From NCBI RefSeq assembly GCF_002453355.1, contig NZ_DKGQ01000013.1, positions 1-64,000 of the forward strand: a DNA stretch of 64,000 bases, written 5' to 3'. Source of the stretch: Psychrobacter sp. UBA6766 (GTDB lineage: Bacteria > Pseudomonadota > Gammaproteobacteria > Pseudomonadales > Moraxellaceae). Both the position numbers and the translations under genes were made by a program. Positions 1 through 12,253 of the stretch are shown in pieces (within the stretch, counting starts at the first letter, position 1; every line of letters starts with the position of its first letter). The notes below the pieces were generated by a model. It searched no databases and was not told the DNA's origin. It worked only from the letters and a program-made list of their open reading frames with translations.

Positions 1-71
1 CAACTTATGGGGGTCAGTTCAAGATCAGTCTTTTTTATAACGATAGAGCTAAAGCTGTTGTGAGATAAGTA

Positions 72-1799
<1,728 letters not shown>

Positions 1800-1880
1800 T
1801 TAGCGCTTAGCCACCATAAGCGCACAGTCATCATAGGCATGACTATTATACGCCACTACCCCTTTAAAAAGCGCATAACA

Positions 1881-1910
1881 AAAAAACTCACCCCGAAGGA
1901 TGAGCTTTTT
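1881..1910 (-). terminator. Rho-independent terminator of the porin gene
   Basis: On the minus strand a 7-bp stem (CTCATCC/GGGTGAG) closed by a TTCG tetraloop is followed by a run of T. It lies 24 bases after the porin stop codon. Confidence 0.85.
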
Positions 1911-1933
1911 ATAATCAGATTCTAATGCTTAGA

Positions 1934-3013
1934 TTAGAATTTGTATTCTAGACCAGTACCAAGTACGAATACCTCTGCATCGCCTTTTATATCATTTTTT
2001 ATACGATCTTCTCCTTCAATAGGTGAATCCGTATAATACGTGTAACCAACATTATCAGCTTTATTCAAACCAGCATAAAGATGAGCAATGATGTTGTCTT
2101 TATAAAAGTATTTACCACCAACAACGATTTGATCAGAGTCAGAATTATCAAAACCATTTAGGTTAGAGGTGTTGTTATACTGAGCATACACTGATGCTGG
2201 ACGAGCAAAGTTCGTTAGAGGCATCTCACCACTGATGACGAAACCTTTTTCTTTTGACTCGCCGCCATCATAATCAGCAACTTGGTATAGGGCGCCCAAT
2301 CTTACTGGAGCTGCCATAAATTTACCTAGATCAACAGTTGCTGTACCACGGATAACGTCACCACCACCAACAATATTTTGATCCTTGTCATACGCTAAGC
2401 CAGCAGTAAATCCTGTACCTTGGTCAAATAGCGCAGCAACACCAAAGCCTGAGTTGTCATTACCATTGGCATCGTCAGAGCTATACATGGCAGATATTTC
2501 TAATGGTAAGTTGTTATATTTAGGCGCAGTCCAGATGATTGAACTTGGGATACGGTTACTATCCACCATGTTTAATGCTGAAACCACTTCACTTTCGTTT
2601 TGAGTTTGGCCTAGGTTATCCCAGTAACCTTGGTTTACCACAACGTTATCAATACGAGCTAGTGTTGATTGGTTTTTACCAACACGGAATTCACCGAACT
2701 GTTTGTTTACAACACCAAGGAATGTATCACGGTTAGTAAAACCATTGCTATCACCATCAATGCGTGTGCCATACTCTAACTGATAGATAACATCAGTGTT
2801 AGCAGTCATGGCTTCAGAACCTTTAAGACCGATACGTGAAGCATGAGAATTAATCTCTACGGTATCTTCGTCATAGTTATAGCCAGCAGGTCCATCCAAT
2901 TCGGCATTAACATAGTCAGCAGCTAAGAATGCTTTACCGTATAGAGTTGGTGCTGCATTAGCCGCAGATACAGATAGGGCAGCGATTGCTGAAGCTAAAA
3001 GTAGTTTTTTCAT
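1934..3013 (-). CDS. Outer-membrane general porin (Porin_4/OmpC-like)
   Basis: A 359-residue outer-membrane beta-barrel porin, expected to form a trimeric channel for small hydrophilic solutes. It has a clean signal peptide (MKKLLLASAIAALSVSAANA, cleavage probably after residue 20). The mature N-terminus APTLYGKAFLAADY is typical of the gammaproteobacterial porin family, with repeated short amphipathic strands. The C-terminus LGTGLEYKF ends in the aromatic residue read by the BAM machinery. It is a single-gene unit with its own terminator. The substrate cannot be told from sequence. Confidence 0.9.
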   Translation of the reverse strand: MKKLLLASAIAALSVSAANAAPTLYGKAFLAADYVNAELDGPAGYNYDEDTVEINSHASRIGLKGSEAMTANTDVIYQLEYGTRIDGDSNGFTNRDTFLGVVNKQFGEFRVGKNQSTLARIDNVVVNQGYWDNLGQTQNESEVVSALNMVDSNRIPSSIIWTAPKYNNLPLEISAMYSSDDANGNDNSGFGVAALFDQGTGFTAGLAYDKDQNIVGGGDVIRGTATVDLGKFMAAPVRLGALYQVADYDGGESKEKGFVISGEMPLTNFARPASVYAQYNNTSNLNGFDNSDSDQIVVGGKYFYKDNIIAHLYAGLNKADNVGYTYYTDSPIEGEDRIKNDIKGDAEVFVLGTGLEYKF

Positions 3014-3591
3014 GGGGGTATCTCCACTTTACAATTTTAGTAATGAGCGAGCTATTATTAGCCGTTGCCCAATATGGTATCGTCACAAATCCTCAAAGAT
3101 ATAATGTGTAACTGGCTACCGAGATTAGTCAGAAACAAGTGTGGCGAAGTGCTATTACCGTAAGATGAAAAAAACCATGACTTACATAACTTAGATAAAA
3201 ATCGTAACTGCCATGTAAACGGTGGTCTTTATCGCTCTGTTGTGTAACATCCGTTACCAAACTCATACTTCGATTACAAGCATAACAACTTTGACATAAT
3301 TTGCAACATATTTTTCGGTGTTTAATAATGAAAAATATTGAAGTCCCTAGCCAGCATAAGGTTTTACGTTTATTCTTATATAAATAAAAAAACACCCCTA
3401 CTCGCTACAGACGAATAAGGGTGAGTTTATAATCAACGTTAGTAGACTTAAGTCTTCTGTTGATAAGCAGAATAAAATTTATCAGCATAGGGCTAGTTAT
3501 CACTGATAAGTAGCCCGACGGTAAAGTCTAATTATGGTCTACCCGACTCATTTATTTTATCACTCACTTAATCAACAATAAAAAAAGCTAC
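3014..3591. other. Intergenic region between the porin and glcB
   Basis: About 580 bases without a credible gene. The part next to the porin start must hold its promoter. The rest holds the glcB terminator at 3384-3425. One 88-codon frame on the minus strand crosses that terminator and is not credible. Confidence 0.6.
3384..3425 (-). terminator. Rho-independent terminator downstream of glcB
   Basis: The minus strand has a 12-bp stem (CACCCTTATTCG with CGAGTAGGGGTG, two G-T pairs) around a 7-base loop, followed by seven T. It lies about 165 bases after the malate synthase stop. Confidence 0.8.
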
Positions 3592-5796
3592 CTAGCAGTG
3601 AGTATTTGCTTTTAGATCCAAGCGCGCTTGATGCAATAATGGTTCGGTGTAACCGCTCGGCTGCTCGCGACCTTTAAAGACTAGATCACAAGCTGCTTTA
3701 AATGCGTAAGAGTTCTCAAAGTCATTTGCCATCGGCTGATAGCTACTATCGCCAGCATTTTGCTCATCGACGACTTTTGCCATGCGCTTCATGGTGTCCA
3801 TGACTTGCTCTTCACTTACCACGCCATGATGTAACCAGTTAGCGATGTGCTGGCTTGAAATACGTAAGGTCGCACGATCTTCCATTAAACCTACATCATT
3901 AATATCAGGAACTTTAGAACAACCAACGCCCTGGTTTACCCAGCGTACGACGTACCCCAAGATACCTTGGGCGTTGTTGTCTAGCTCTTGTTGTTTCTCT
4001 TCTTCTGTCCAGTTGGTGTCTTTTGCCAATGGAATAGTCAAAATATCGTCTAAGCTGGCACGCTTGCGTGATTTTAGGCTGTCTTGAACATCCGCGACAT
4101 TGACCTCATGGTAATGCATGCTGTGCAAAGTAGCACCCGTTGGTGATGGTACCCATGCAGTGCTAGCACCTGCTTGTGGATGCGCGATTTTGCTTTCCAT
4201 CATCTCTTTCATTTCATCAGGCTTCGCCCACATGCCTTTACCAATCTGCGCATGACCTTGTAGGCCCGTCTCTAAACCAATATCGACGTTCCACTGCTCA
4301 TAGGCGGGTTGCCAAGCTTGCGATTTCATATCGCCTTTACGTACAAAAGGACCGGCATTCATACTGGTATGCATCTCATCACCGGTACGGTCTAAGAATC
4401 CTGTATTGATAAAAATAACGCGCTCTTTGGCTTGGCGGATGGCTTCTTTTAGGTTGACCGTCATACGGCGCTCTTCATCCATAACACCGATCTTAATGGT
4501 GTTACGCTCTAAGCCTAATAGGTCTTCGGCAGCATCGAACAGATCGTTTGCCATTTTGACTTCTTCAGGGCTATGCATTTTTGGTTTAACGATATACATC
4601 GAGCCTGTACGCGAGTTTGATAGCTCGTTTTTGCCTTTAAGATCATTTAACGACAATAACGGGGTAATCAAACCATCCATCAAGCCTTCGAAAATCTCTT
4701 CTTGACCATTGCCCAAATCGACTAAGATGGCTGGGTTTTGCATCAAGTGACCAACGTTACGGAGCAGTAAGAGTGAGCGACCTGGTAAGACAAGCGCACC
4801 GCCATCTGGCGTGGTGTATTCGCGATCCGGATTTTGTTTACGCGTACGAGTTTTGCCGCCTTTTTCAAAAGTTTCTTGCAAATCGCCATTCATCAAGCCA
4901 AACCAGTTGCGATACACTTCTACTTTTTCTTCAGCATCAACCGCAGCGATTGAATCTTCACAATCTTGAATTGCCGTAATGGCTGATTCTAATAGCACAT
5001 CTTTGATGTTTGCTAGATCGTCTTTACCAACTGGATGGCTGCCATCGATTTGGATTTCAGCGTGTAAATTGTTGTTCTTTAATAAAATGCCAGTTGGACT
5101 TTCGGCCTCACCCACAAAACCTGCAAACTGAGCGGCGTCTTTTAGTTCGGTACTGCTATCGCCTTGCATGACTTCAAGCTTGCCATCAACCACTTTAAAG
5201 CCAGTGGCATCGTTATATGAGCCTGATGCTAGGGCAAAGTTTTCATCTAAGAATTTTTTGGCATAGGCGACGACAGCTGCGCCTCGCGTTGGGTTATAGC
5301 CATCTTTTGCCTCTTGACCATTTTCATCGCTGATCACATCTGTGCCGTATAAAGCATCGTACAAGCTACCCCAACGTGCATTGGTTGCGTTCAACGCATA
5401 GCGCGCATTACGAACTGGTACGACTAATTGTGGTCCTGCGATATGAGCAATCTCGTCATCGACGTTTTGGGTGCTAACTTTGAAATCGTCGCCTTCTGGC
5501 AATAAGTATCCGATTTCTTGTAAAAACGCTTTATAAGCTGGGTAATCAATATCGCCATCTTTGGCAGGATGGTCTAGGTGCCATTGGTTAATTTGTTCTT
5601 GGATTTTAGCACGGGTCGCGAGTAGCTCTTTGTTGCGTGGCGTAAACTCCTTGATGACCTTTTCAAATCCTGACCAATAACTGTCTGAATCAACACCGAC
5701 TTTCGGCAGCACTTCGTTTTCAATAAAATCGAACAACTGCTTATCGATGGCAAGAATGCCTTTTTGAATACGATTGGCGTTAGAAGACTGGCTCAT
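3592..5796 (-). CDS. glcB: Malate synthase G
   Basis: Malate synthase G condenses glyoxylate with acetyl-CoA to malate and CoA in the glyoxylate shunt and in glycolate/allantoin use. At 734 residues it has the length of isoform G (about 720), much longer than isoform A. Recognisable stretches include the N-terminal [21 protein letters not shown], the central GLMNGDL and [14 protein letters not shown] blocks, IGVMDEERR, and the C-terminal [21 protein letters not shown] block. It is transcribed alone. The urate pathway at 47.5-52.6 kb ends in glyoxylate, so this enzyme could consume that product; this link is inference. Confidence 0.96.
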   Translation of the reverse strand: MSQSSNANRIQKGILAIDKQLFDFIENEVLPKVGVDSDSYWSGFEKVIKEFTPRNKELLATRAKIQEQINQWHLDHPAKDGDIDYPAYKAFLQEIGYLLPEGDDFKVSTQNVDDEIAHIAGPQLVVPVRNARYALNATNARWGSLYDALYGTDVISDENGQEAKDGYNPTRGAAVVAYAKKFLDENFALASGSYNDATGFKVVDGKLEVMQGDSSTELKDAAQFAGFVGEAESPTGILLKNNNLHAEIQIDGSHPVGKDDLANIKDVLLESAITAIQDCEDSIAAVDAEEKVEVYRNWFGLMNGDLQETFEKGGKTRTRKQNPDREYTTPDGGALVLPGRSLLLLRNVGHLMQNPAILVDLGNGQEEIFEGLMDGLITPLLSLNDLKGKNELSNSRTGSMYIVKPKMHSPEEVKMANDLFDAAEDLLGLERNTIKIGVMDEERRMTVNLKEAIRQAKERVIFINTGFLDRTGDEMHTSMNAGPFVRKGDMKSQAWQPAYEQWNVDIGLETGLQGHAQIGKGMWAKPDEMKEMMESKIAHPQAGASTAWVPSPTGATLHSMHYHEVNVADVQDSLKSRKRASLDDILTIPLAKDTNWTEEEKQQELDNNAQGILGYVVRWVNQGVGCSKVPDINDVGLMEDRATLRISSQHIANWLHHGVVSEEQVMDTMKRMAKVVDEQNAGDSSYQPMANDFENSYAFKAACDLVFKGREQPSGYTEPLLHQARLDLKANTHC

Positions 5797-6340
5797 ATTG
5801 TTATCCTTATCTGTTCGTGAAGTGTGTTAATCCTAGGTTGTACTATCTGAGTTGCTACTATTTGCACCAGTTTAAGCAAATACTAAATCGCTAACCTTTA
5901 CTTTGTGCGCTAGTATTGATAGTTGATATAATGCTGAGTCGCTGACTATTAACTGACAATAATAGTAAGACAAAATGTCCCAAAAGCAAAATATCATCCT
6001 ACTATCAAATAATAAAATAAACAAGGAAACCTCATTTAGCAAGTAAATACTTAGGCTGTCTATAAATGATACCTTATAAGATATAAGCCTTGAACGCTAT
6101 AAATAGCTTGGCGGCGTCTATCCACTTAAAAACATATTAGAACTGTAAGTAATAATTACAATATGTATTTATGCTTTATGGTTATCTATCAAATATAAGC
6201 ACAAGAGGCTCAGAAGAGCGCTAAATGATAGTAAAAAAACTTGAAAGGGTAGTAAAAATACTTGTTGTTAGAAAAGTTATTTTATCAATGCGTTCAAACA
6301 ACTCCCTTCTCAATAAATTTTAATGAGGCCCAGAGAAACT
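5797..6340. other. Divergent intergenic region glcB / miaE
   Basis: About 540 A+T-rich bases between divergently transcribed genes. It should hold both promoters. I see no repeat, RNA gene or conserved operator here. Confidence 0.5.
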
Positions 6341-7039
6341 ATGACTATAAATGAGCAGAACCCTGCAGAACTTACTCAAGAGCATGATACACAAGAAGAC
6401 AGTGTTGATATAACTCAACTAAGAACGCCTCTAAAAGTGGACCTATCGCCTATTTATAAATTTTTGGGGGCCCGCACCACCCAAGCTTGGGTCAATGCCG
6501 CCATTGGGGGTTTGCCGTTAATCATTCAAGACCATGCCAATTGCGAGAAAAAAGCAGCTGGCACGGCGATGAATCTAATGTTTCGTTATGAGTTCTCATA
6601 CGATTTACAGCGAAAGTTAGCACAGTTAATACGTGAGGAGATGCTGCACTATGAACAAGTACTCGGCATCATGAATGAGCGAGGACAAGAATGGACATAT
6701 TTGAGTGCGGGGCGTTATGCAAAAGGGATGCTTAAACATAAACGCACTTACGAGCCATCAGCGATGGTAGATGTATTAATTATCGGGGCGTTTATAGAAG
6801 CGCGCTCTTGTGAGCGTTTTGCAGCGTTGGCGGAAGTCATCAATGATGAGCGTTTGGCGAAGTATTATCGTTATCTGCTCAAGTCAGAAAGTCGTCATTT
6901 TGAGTATTATCTGGCGTTGGCGCAGTCGTTGTCTGACGACAATATCGATGAGCGCGTTGCCTTTTTTAAAGCAGTCGAAGCAGAGCTGATATCAAGTCCA
7001 GATAACGAGCTACGCTTTCACAGCGGTATACCTGCTTGA
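6341..7039 (+). CDS. miaE: tRNA-(ms2io6A)-hydroxylase MiaE
   Basis: MiaE is a diiron monooxygenase that hydroxylates the isopentenyl group of ms2i6A at tRNA position 37, using O2. The 232-residue protein shows the ferritin-like ligand pattern: E69, E100 and H103 (EExLH), E153 (EARSCERF), and E183 with H186 (ESRH). The first 30 residues are acidic and variable. The ATG at 6341 was chosen over the in-frame ATG at 6323 because a GAGG/AGAG purine stretch precedes it at workable spacing. A hairpin terminator follows. Confidence 0.93.
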   Translation: MTINEQNPAELTQEHDTQEDSVDITQLRTPLKVDLSPIYKFLGARTTQAWVNAAIGGLPLIIQDHANCEKKAAGTAMNLMFRYEFSYDLQRKLAQLIREEMLHYEQVLGIMNERGQEWTYLSAGRYAKGMLKHKRTYEPSAMVDVLIIGAFIEARSCERFAALAEVINDERLAKYYRYLLKSESRHFEYYLALAQSLSDDNIDERVAFFKAVEAELISSPDNELRFHSGIPA

Positions 7040-7091
7040 TTTGCACGGACTTCCTATTAAATTTCATTTGAAGTAAAAAATGATTTAAAAT

Positions 7092-7145
7092 AAAAAGGGT
7101 ACAACAGTTAGGTAATGACAATCTCGCTAAATGTTGTGCCTTTTT
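7092..7145. terminator. Hairpin terminator after miaE (may act both ways)
   Basis: The arms AAAAAGGGTACAACA and TGTTGTGCCTTTTT pair over most of their length, with one bulge and a G-T pair, around a loop of about 25 bases. They have an A run upstream and a T run downstream. The site lies between the convergent genes miaE and the hydrophilin cluster. Confidence 0.7.
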
Positions 7146-7221
7146 ACTTAATCCGGATTAAATCCATTATCTGAATCGATATTTTTTATTTTTCTTAAAT
7201 ACGCTTATTTTATTAAAAACT

Positions 7222-7452
7222 TCATCTATCGCTTTCTGTTACCGAGGTGTCATACTGCTTATGATTTTTTACAACATGGTGTGGATCATGATCATTCGTT
7301 AATCTTTCCGCTTCCGCTGGGTTAACCTTTTGCAGAGCATCATCGGGAACAATCCCCTTATTGTCATCGGCATCTTTAAGTTTAGGATTGTCTTCTGGAT
7401 GATTCAGTTTTTGGTAAGTGACATCGACTTCCCTATCATTTGGCATATTCAT
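7222..7452 (-). CDS. Small hydrophilic protein (hydrophilin-like), 76 aa
   Basis: An unrecognised, very hydrophilic protein of 76 residues, rich in D, N, K, E, P and H. It contains no Cys, Trp or Phe, and no signal peptide or membrane segment. The composition predicts an intrinsically disordered chain. It is the last of four consecutive minus-strand genes of this kind (7222-8555), each with its own gap of about 100-130 bases. By composition it resembles hydrophilins and LEA-like desiccation proteins, such as the disordered Dtp proteins described in Acinetobacter. The function is inferred from composition only. Confidence 0.7.
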   Translation of the reverse strand: MNMPNDREVDVTYQKLNHPEDNPKLKDADDNKGIVPDDALQKVNPAEAERLTNDHDPHHVVKNHKQYDTSVTESDR

Positions 7453-7583
7453 GGCAATTCTCTTTCTAATTTATTAAAAACTAAGGCTGTCAAACTAACG
7501 CTATAAAAACAATAACTGTCTGAACATGCCATAATTCTGCATGTGAGTAACCTTTCAATGACCAATGAGTGACCATCTAAAGA

Positions 7584-7946
7584 TTAGACGTCTTTTTCAT
7601 CGGGGTTTAATACACGCGTTTGCGCATTGTCAATATTTGCATAACGATTCAGGTCATTTATATCTGTACTCTTAGCCGCTTCGTGAATGGTGTTATGCTC
7701 ATTCACGCCTTCGTCGAAGGCATTGCCCTCTTGATCGCGGCGATCTGGCTGACGCGCTGGGTTATCATTATAATTTACATGCTCTGAATCTATGATACCT
7801 TCTTTAAAGGTATCGGTACCTTTATTTATTCTAGTATTTTCTTCTATTTCATCGTGAGCACTAAAGGAATCAACCTCAACATCCGCTTCTTGAAGGCGGG
7901 TTTTGGTTAATTCAGGATCTTTGGTTGGCATATCTTTGGATTGCAT
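7584..7946 (-). CDS. Small hydrophilic protein (hydrophilin-like), 120 aa
   Basis: A 120-residue, strongly charged protein without Cys or Trp and with only three Phe. It has no signal peptide and no hydrophobic run. It is rich in D, E, N, K and R, including a short NPARQPDRRDQEGNAFDEG segment. It is the third gene of the four-gene array and sits 131 bases from the next. The start ATG follows a purine-rich AAGATAAGGATACC stretch on the minus strand, a fair ribosome site. I do not recognise a domain; disorder and a stress role are inferred from composition and neighbours. Confidence 0.7.
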   Translation of the reverse strand: MQSKDMPTKDPELTKTRLQEADVEVDSFSAHDEIEENTRINKGTDTFKEGIIDSEHVNYNDNPARQPDRRDQEGNAFDEGVNEHNTIHEAAKSTDINDLNRYANIDNAQTRVLNPDEKDV

Positions 7947-8042
7947 CGTGGTATCCTTATCTTTTTTTAAATTATTATTTTTATCATGATAGTAAATCGC
8001 TACATTCGCTCATTTATCTTTCAATTGAATAACTGCTACCAA

Positions 8043-8294
8043 TTACTCATTATTTTTTTGAGACAAGTCATAAGCGTTTAAATCTGCCACATTCTTGCCA
8101 CCAGCTGGCAAATTCTCTTCTTTGCGTGGATCTACATAAACTTCATCGGTTTCTTGCGACGCTTGTTCAGGTCCATCAATATCTGGTTCGTATTTTCGAC
8201 CTTTATAGCTGTTTTTAGGGTTATTTGGTTTTAATGCGGCTGGATCATTAATTGGAACTGGTTCTTCATCATTAGGATGGGTTCTATCTTTCAT
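8043..8294 (-). CDS. Small hydrophilic protein (hydrophilin-like), 83 aa
   Basis: A hydrophilic protein of 83 residues, rich in P, N, D, E and K, with no Cys, Trp or Phe. It contains a proline-rich, acidic first half (HPNDEEPVPINDPAALKPNN) and charged segments such as EVYVDPRKEENLPAGGK. The ATG at 8294 is preferred to the in-frame ATG at 8324 because GCGAGGCACGCGCC gives a GAGG ribosome site about 8 bases ahead, while the upstream start has none. It is the second gene of the array. The function is unknown; a disordered stress protein is the likeliest reading. Confidence 0.65.
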   Translation of the reverse strand: MKDRTHPNDEEPVPINDPAALKPNNPKNSYKGRKYEPDIDGPEQASQETDEVYVDPRKEENLPAGGKNVADLNAYDLSQKNNE

Positions 8295-8384
8295 GGCGCG
8301 TGCCTCGCGTTTATGGTTAAGCATCAGATGACATTTACCGATTACGTTTCTCTTTTACTGGTAATAACTCATCATACGAATTTA

Positions 8385-8555
8385 TTATTTGTCAGTGCGT
8401 AAATCTTCTTCGATAAAAGGTGTCTTTTGCTGTTCAGTTAAGTTCTCTGGTGTATCTACCTGCTTTTTATTTTCTAAGTTTTTTTCGATTTGCTGACTAT
8501 CTGCTTGTTCTGCTGCTTTTTTAACATCAGATGTATCATTATTAGTATTGCTCAT
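8385..8555 (-). CDS. Small hydrophilic protein (hydrophilin-like), 56 aa
   Basis: A 56-residue protein starting MSNTNNDTSDVKKAAEQADS, made almost only of N, D, E, K, Q, T and S. It has a single Phe, no Cys, no Trp and no membrane segment. The ATG at 8555 follows an AAGAAGGG ribosome site at good spacing; an in-frame upstream start at 8606 has no such site. It is the first gene of the four-gene array, which suggests the promoter region lies at 8556-8800. No domain is recognised. Confidence 0.65.
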   Translation of the reverse strand: MSNTNNDTSDVKKAAEQADSQQIEKNLENKKQVDTPENLTEQQKTPFIEEDLRTDK

Positions 8556-8812
8556 GGTAAAACCCTTCTTTTTTATAATGGATTTATGATTCATTATCCT
8601 TGTCAACCATTTGTAAATTATTAATATATAGATAACTCCTTATGAGTGATAATTTATGAACGACCATTTATTAACAAACAAGCTATCAACGACAAGGTAT
8701 AAATTAATTATAAGAAGAATTTTCGGCTTCTCACCAGTGTACTGCGGTATCAATGTGTGAATAAATGTGAGGTTACCCGACAGTTTGTAACTTTCATCAC
8801 TCTTCACCCAAT

Positions 8813-8852
8813 AAAAAAACCAAGCACCTGTGTTTACCTGTACTTGGTTTTA
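8813..8852 (-). terminator. ppk1: Rho-independent terminator of ppk
   Basis: The minus strand carries the stem AAAACCAAGTAC/GTGCTTGGTTTT (12 bp, one G-T pair), followed by T residues. It starts about 50 bases after the polyphosphate kinase stop. Confidence 0.85.
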
Positions 8853-8903
8853 TTGGACTTTTACAGAGTATATAGCGTTTAAAAATGGCGCTGGAAAATT
8901 ACG

Positions 8904-11150
8904 CTACACTGACTCGCCAACGCCATTAATAACCTTTAACAAATGCTCTTGAGCAATGTGAGGCGTCTCATCTGCCGCTGGCTGCAATTGCTGCCAGACG
9001 CCATCACCGCCTAAAATCCACGCTTGAGTATTGTCTCTTAGATAGTTGATTAATCCATCTTGATAAATTTGCTTAAATAGTTTTTTATCTTCAATTGGAA
9101 ACGCGACCTCAACGCGGTGGAATAAGTTGCGATCCATCCAGTCAGCACTGCCGCAATACAAGCGCTCGTCACCATCATTATAAAAGTAATAAATGCGAGT
9201 ATGCTCTAAAAAACGCCCGATGACAGAACGTACGGTGATGTTTTCAGACAACCCTTTTACTTGCGGGCGCAGGCAGCACATAGAGCGCAAAATCAGCTCA
9301 ATTTTAACGCCTGCTTGCGACGCGTCATATAATTTATCAATCAGACGGCGCTCGGTCAGCGCATTGACCTTGACGATGATATGCGCGCGCTTGCCCGCCT
9401 CGGCATGAGTAATCTCATCATCGATAAAGCTCATTAGCTTTTCATGCAGCGTGAAGGGTGCATGGAGGAGTTTTTTCAGATTGGCCGGTTTACCCATTCC
9501 CGTTAGCTCTTGGAATATTTTGTGCACATCTTCTGAGATGTCAGGGTCGGCTGTGAATAATCCGTAATCGGTATAAACCTTGGCATTGGCAGCGTGATAG
9601 TTACCAGTACCTAGATGCACATAACGGCGAATTTTATCGTCTTCACGGCGAATGATAAGCATCAGCTTGGCATGGGTTTTGTAGCCAACAATACCGTAAA
9701 CTACTACTGCGCCAGCTTCTTGTAGATAGTTGGCGACGGCGATATTTGAGGCCTCATCAAAACGGGCGCGTAATTCAATAACCGCTGTCACTTCTTTGCC
9801 ATGACGCGCCGCTGCCGCTAAAGCTTTAACGATTTCTGAATTGGTTCCTGAACGATACAATGTTTGCTTAATGGCCAATACTTTTGGGTCATTTGCCGCT
9901 TGCCACAGTAAGTTGATAATTGGCGAGAACGCGTGAAACGGATGGTGTGTCAAAACATCGCCTTTACGCATCGCGGCAAACATGCTGGTCGCTTTATCGA
10001 GTTTATCGACTTCACGACGAAACGGTTTGGGAACGACATGAGTAAAAGGCTGATAACGCAGCGCTGGAATGTTAAAGTCAAACAGCAAGCGTGTTAAGTT
10101 GACAGGACCATTGACGCGGTAAAGTTGATTGTCATGCAGCTCAAACTCATTGAGCAAATAATCGCTAATGGGCGCTGGGCAATCGGTAGTGACCTCTAAA
10201 CGCACCTTATCGCCAAAACGGCGGTTTTCAAGCTCGCCCTCTAACGCTTTGGCAATATCATCGACATCGTCTGCCAAATCCAAATCGGCATTGCGCGTTA
10301 GCCTAAACTGATGGCAGCCGGTGACATTCATCCCCGGGAATAGCTCACCGATATGCTCATGAATCACGGCGGACAGCATCACATGGTGCTCTTTACCACC
10401 CGTTAGCTCATCCGGCAGACGAATGACACGCGGTAGACTGCGCGGCGCTGGTACAATCGCCAGGTTGATATCGCGACCAAACGCATCTTTGCCCTCTAAC
10501 GTAGCAATAAAGTTTAAGCTCTTATTAACTAAACGCGGAAATGGATGGGCAGGATCAATGCTAATCGGTGTCAAAACGGGTGAAACTTGCTCAGTAAAAT
10601 ATTGCTTCATCCACGCCGATTGCTCCGCGCTTAGCTCGTCGCGTTTTAGATAACGGATGTCTTCGTTAGCAAGGGCGGGCAAGATATCTTCATTTAAAAT
10701 GCGGTATTGTTCATTAATAGCTTCATGAGTAATAGCAGAGATTTCTCTTAATACTTCGCTTGGGCGCATGCCATGAGCACTGGTTGAAACATCACCCATA
10801 TTGAGTTTTTGCATGATTCCTGCGACGCGAATCTCAAAGAACTCATCCAAGTTAGACGAAAATATAATGAGGAAAAACAACCGCTCTAATAAAGGATGGC
10901 GAGGACTGGCCGCCTGCGCCAATACCCGTAGATGAAACTGCAGTAAAGACAAATCGCGGTTAATATAGCTGCTGGCTGAATAGCTACCATCATCCAAACG
11001 CTGCCAATCAATTTCCGTTAAGTCCACAGACGAGCTTTGAGTTAAATTTTTATCTACTTCGATAAGGCTGGTGCTGACCTCGATATCGGTGTTTATCTCA
11101 ACATCAATATTGTCGTCAACTTCATGACCATTATTCTGCTTATTACCCAT
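8904..11150 (-). CDS. ppk1: Polyphosphate kinase 1
   Basis: PPK1 reversibly moves the gamma-phosphate of ATP onto inorganic polyphosphate through a phosphohistidine. The 748-residue protein has a variable acidic N-terminus of about 55 residues, then the PPK N domain ([33 protein letters not shown]). The middle domain follows, and then two phospholipase D-like C-terminal domains with [11 protein letters not shown] (active histidine), [24 protein letters not shown] and a late HTRIYYF block. The ATG at 11150 is used rather than the GTG at 11159, because AGGAAGG lies 8 bases before that ATG and too close to the GTG. The neighbouring small hydrophilic genes suggest a stress-related neighbourhood; this is inference. 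Confidence 0.97.
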   Translation of the reverse strand: MGNKQNNGHEVDDNIDVEINTDIEVSTSLIEVDKNLTQSSSVDLTEIDWQRLDDGSYSASSYINRDLSLLQFHLRVLAQAASPRHPLLERLFFLIIFSSNLDEFFEIRVAGIMQKLNMGDVSTSAHGMRPSEVLREISAITHEAINEQYRILNEDILPALANEDIRYLKRDELSAEQSAWMKQYFTEQVSPVLTPISIDPAHPFPRLVNKSLNFIATLEGKDAFGRDINLAIVPAPRSLPRVIRLPDELTGGKEHHVMLSAVIHEHIGELFPGMNVTGCHQFRLTRNADLDLADDVDDIAKALEGELENRRFGDKVRLEVTTDCPAPISDYLLNEFELHDNQLYRVNGPVNLTRLLFDFNIPALRYQPFTHVVPKPFRREVDKLDKATSMFAAMRKGDVLTHHPFHAFSPIINLLWQAANDPKVLAIKQTLYRSGTNSEIVKALAAAARHGKEVTAVIELRARFDEASNIAVANYLQEAGAVVVYGIVGYKTHAKLMLIIRREDDKIRRYVHLGTGNYHAANAKVYTDYGLFTADPDISEDVHKIFQELTGMGKPANLKKLLHAPFTLHEKLMSFIDDEITHAEAGKRAHIIVKVNALTERRLIDKLYDASQAGVKIELILRSMCCLRPQVKGLSENITVRSVIGRFLEHTRIYYFYNDGDERLYCGSADWMDRNLFHRVEVAFPIEDKKLFKQIYQDGLINYLRDNTQAWILGGDGVWQQLQPAADETPHIAQEHLLKVINGVGESV

Positions 11151-11334
11151 CTCTGCCACCTTCCTATTCCTTTACCGTGATCGATACGCCGTCATCTTGT
11201 ATTGTTACTAAAGTCCTTTTAAGCGACTTTTTATGCCAATTGTCTTTTGCCCTTTTTTTTACACCAAAATTTTCTTAGATTATTTTTTCGTTAAGTCGCT
11301 TAGCGCAAATCCAGCCGTCATATAAATAAACAGG

Positions 11335-12021
11335 TTAAGCTGATTGTGGCAAGACGGCATTTTTCATGCGTTTTTTAATAATACGTTGTTTATTGCGCAA
11401 GCGTTTGTCGCTTTGATGACCTTCGTAGTATTTTGGATTGGTCAGCATGGCAATGAGTAAAGCCGATTCGTCACGGTTTAGGTTGGCAGCTGATTTATCA
11501 AAATAATACTGGGCGGCGGCCTCAATACCATAAATGCCATTGCCAAACTCGGCCACATTTAAATAAGCGGTCAAAATGCGCTGCTTATCCCACAGAGTCT
11601 CTATCATTACGGTGATAATCGCCTCCTCGGCTTTACGGGTGTAAGAGCGATGCGAGGTTAAAAATAAATTTTTGGCTAATTGCTGGGAGATGGTTGAGCC
11701 GCCCGCTGACATTTTGCCAGTCGCTTCGTTCTTTTTACGTGCCGCCTCAATACCTTTCATATCAAAACCGTTATGCTGGCTAAACGTTGAATCCTCACTG
11801 ACAATCGCTGCTTGTTTGGCAGATTTGGCAATGGCGTCATACTCTGCCCACGTCTGCGTGACCGTGCCGCCCGTCAAACGATGGGTCAGCATAAACATAC
11901 TGTTATTGATCGGCTGGGTTTTCCAAATCAACAGTAGTCCTGCGACCAGTATATGGAATGCCACTACCAACAACATGAATGCCAATAATAAGCGTTTGAG
12001 AAATTTGCCAAAACTTGCCAT
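11335..12021 (-). CDS. mtgA: Monofunctional peptidoglycan transglycosylase
   Basis: MtgA polymerises lipid II into glycan strands at the periplasmic face of the inner membrane. The 228-residue protein has one N-terminal membrane anchor (about residues 10-33). A GT51 domain follows, with the catalytic glutamate in SEDSTFSQHNGFD (E76), the GGSTISQQLAKNLFL motif, and the later RKAEEAIITVMIE and LNVAEFGNGIYGIEAAAQYYF motifs. The length is normal for the family. It lacks a transpeptidase domain, which separates it from class A penicillin-binding proteins. Confidence 0.96.
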   Translation of the reverse strand: MASFGKFLKRLLLAFMLLVVAFHILVAGLLLIWKTQPINNSMFMLTHRLTGGTVTQTWAEYDAIAKSAKQAAIVSEDSTFSQHNGFDMKGIEAARKKNEATGKMSAGGSTISQQLAKNLFLTSHRSYTRKAEEAIITVMIETLWDKQRILTAYLNVAEFGNGIYGIEAAAQYYFDKSAANLNRDESALLIAMLTNPKYYEGHQSDKRLRNKQRIIKKRMKNAVLPQSA

Positions 12022-12253
12022 GCGAGCGATATCCGAGTGGTTAAAGAATAGTCATCATAATAAATTGCTAACAATAACACGCTAATCATAAATAGCAGGT
12101 CATCTTACCTAATCTCACAATCGCTGTCATTATTTACCCCATTTCTTTATCATGTAAATAATACCAAGTGATTTACAGATTTTTGCTTAAATGGCTTAAG
12201 ATAAAAACTTGGCGACAAAGGCAATAAACAGACATAAGAATAAGAGTGTAAAT

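Noticed and set aside
1..71. Possible gene fragment at the left edge
   Set aside because: The 71 bases after the pyrG stop show no reading frame or RNA I could support.
3129..3395. 88-codon minus-strand reading frame
   Set aside because: It starts inside the glcB terminator hairpin, has no ribosome site and no recognisable protein character.
11672..12085. 137-codon plus-strand frame opposite mtgA
   Set aside because: It is antisense to a clear GT51 transglycosylase and has no family resemblance.
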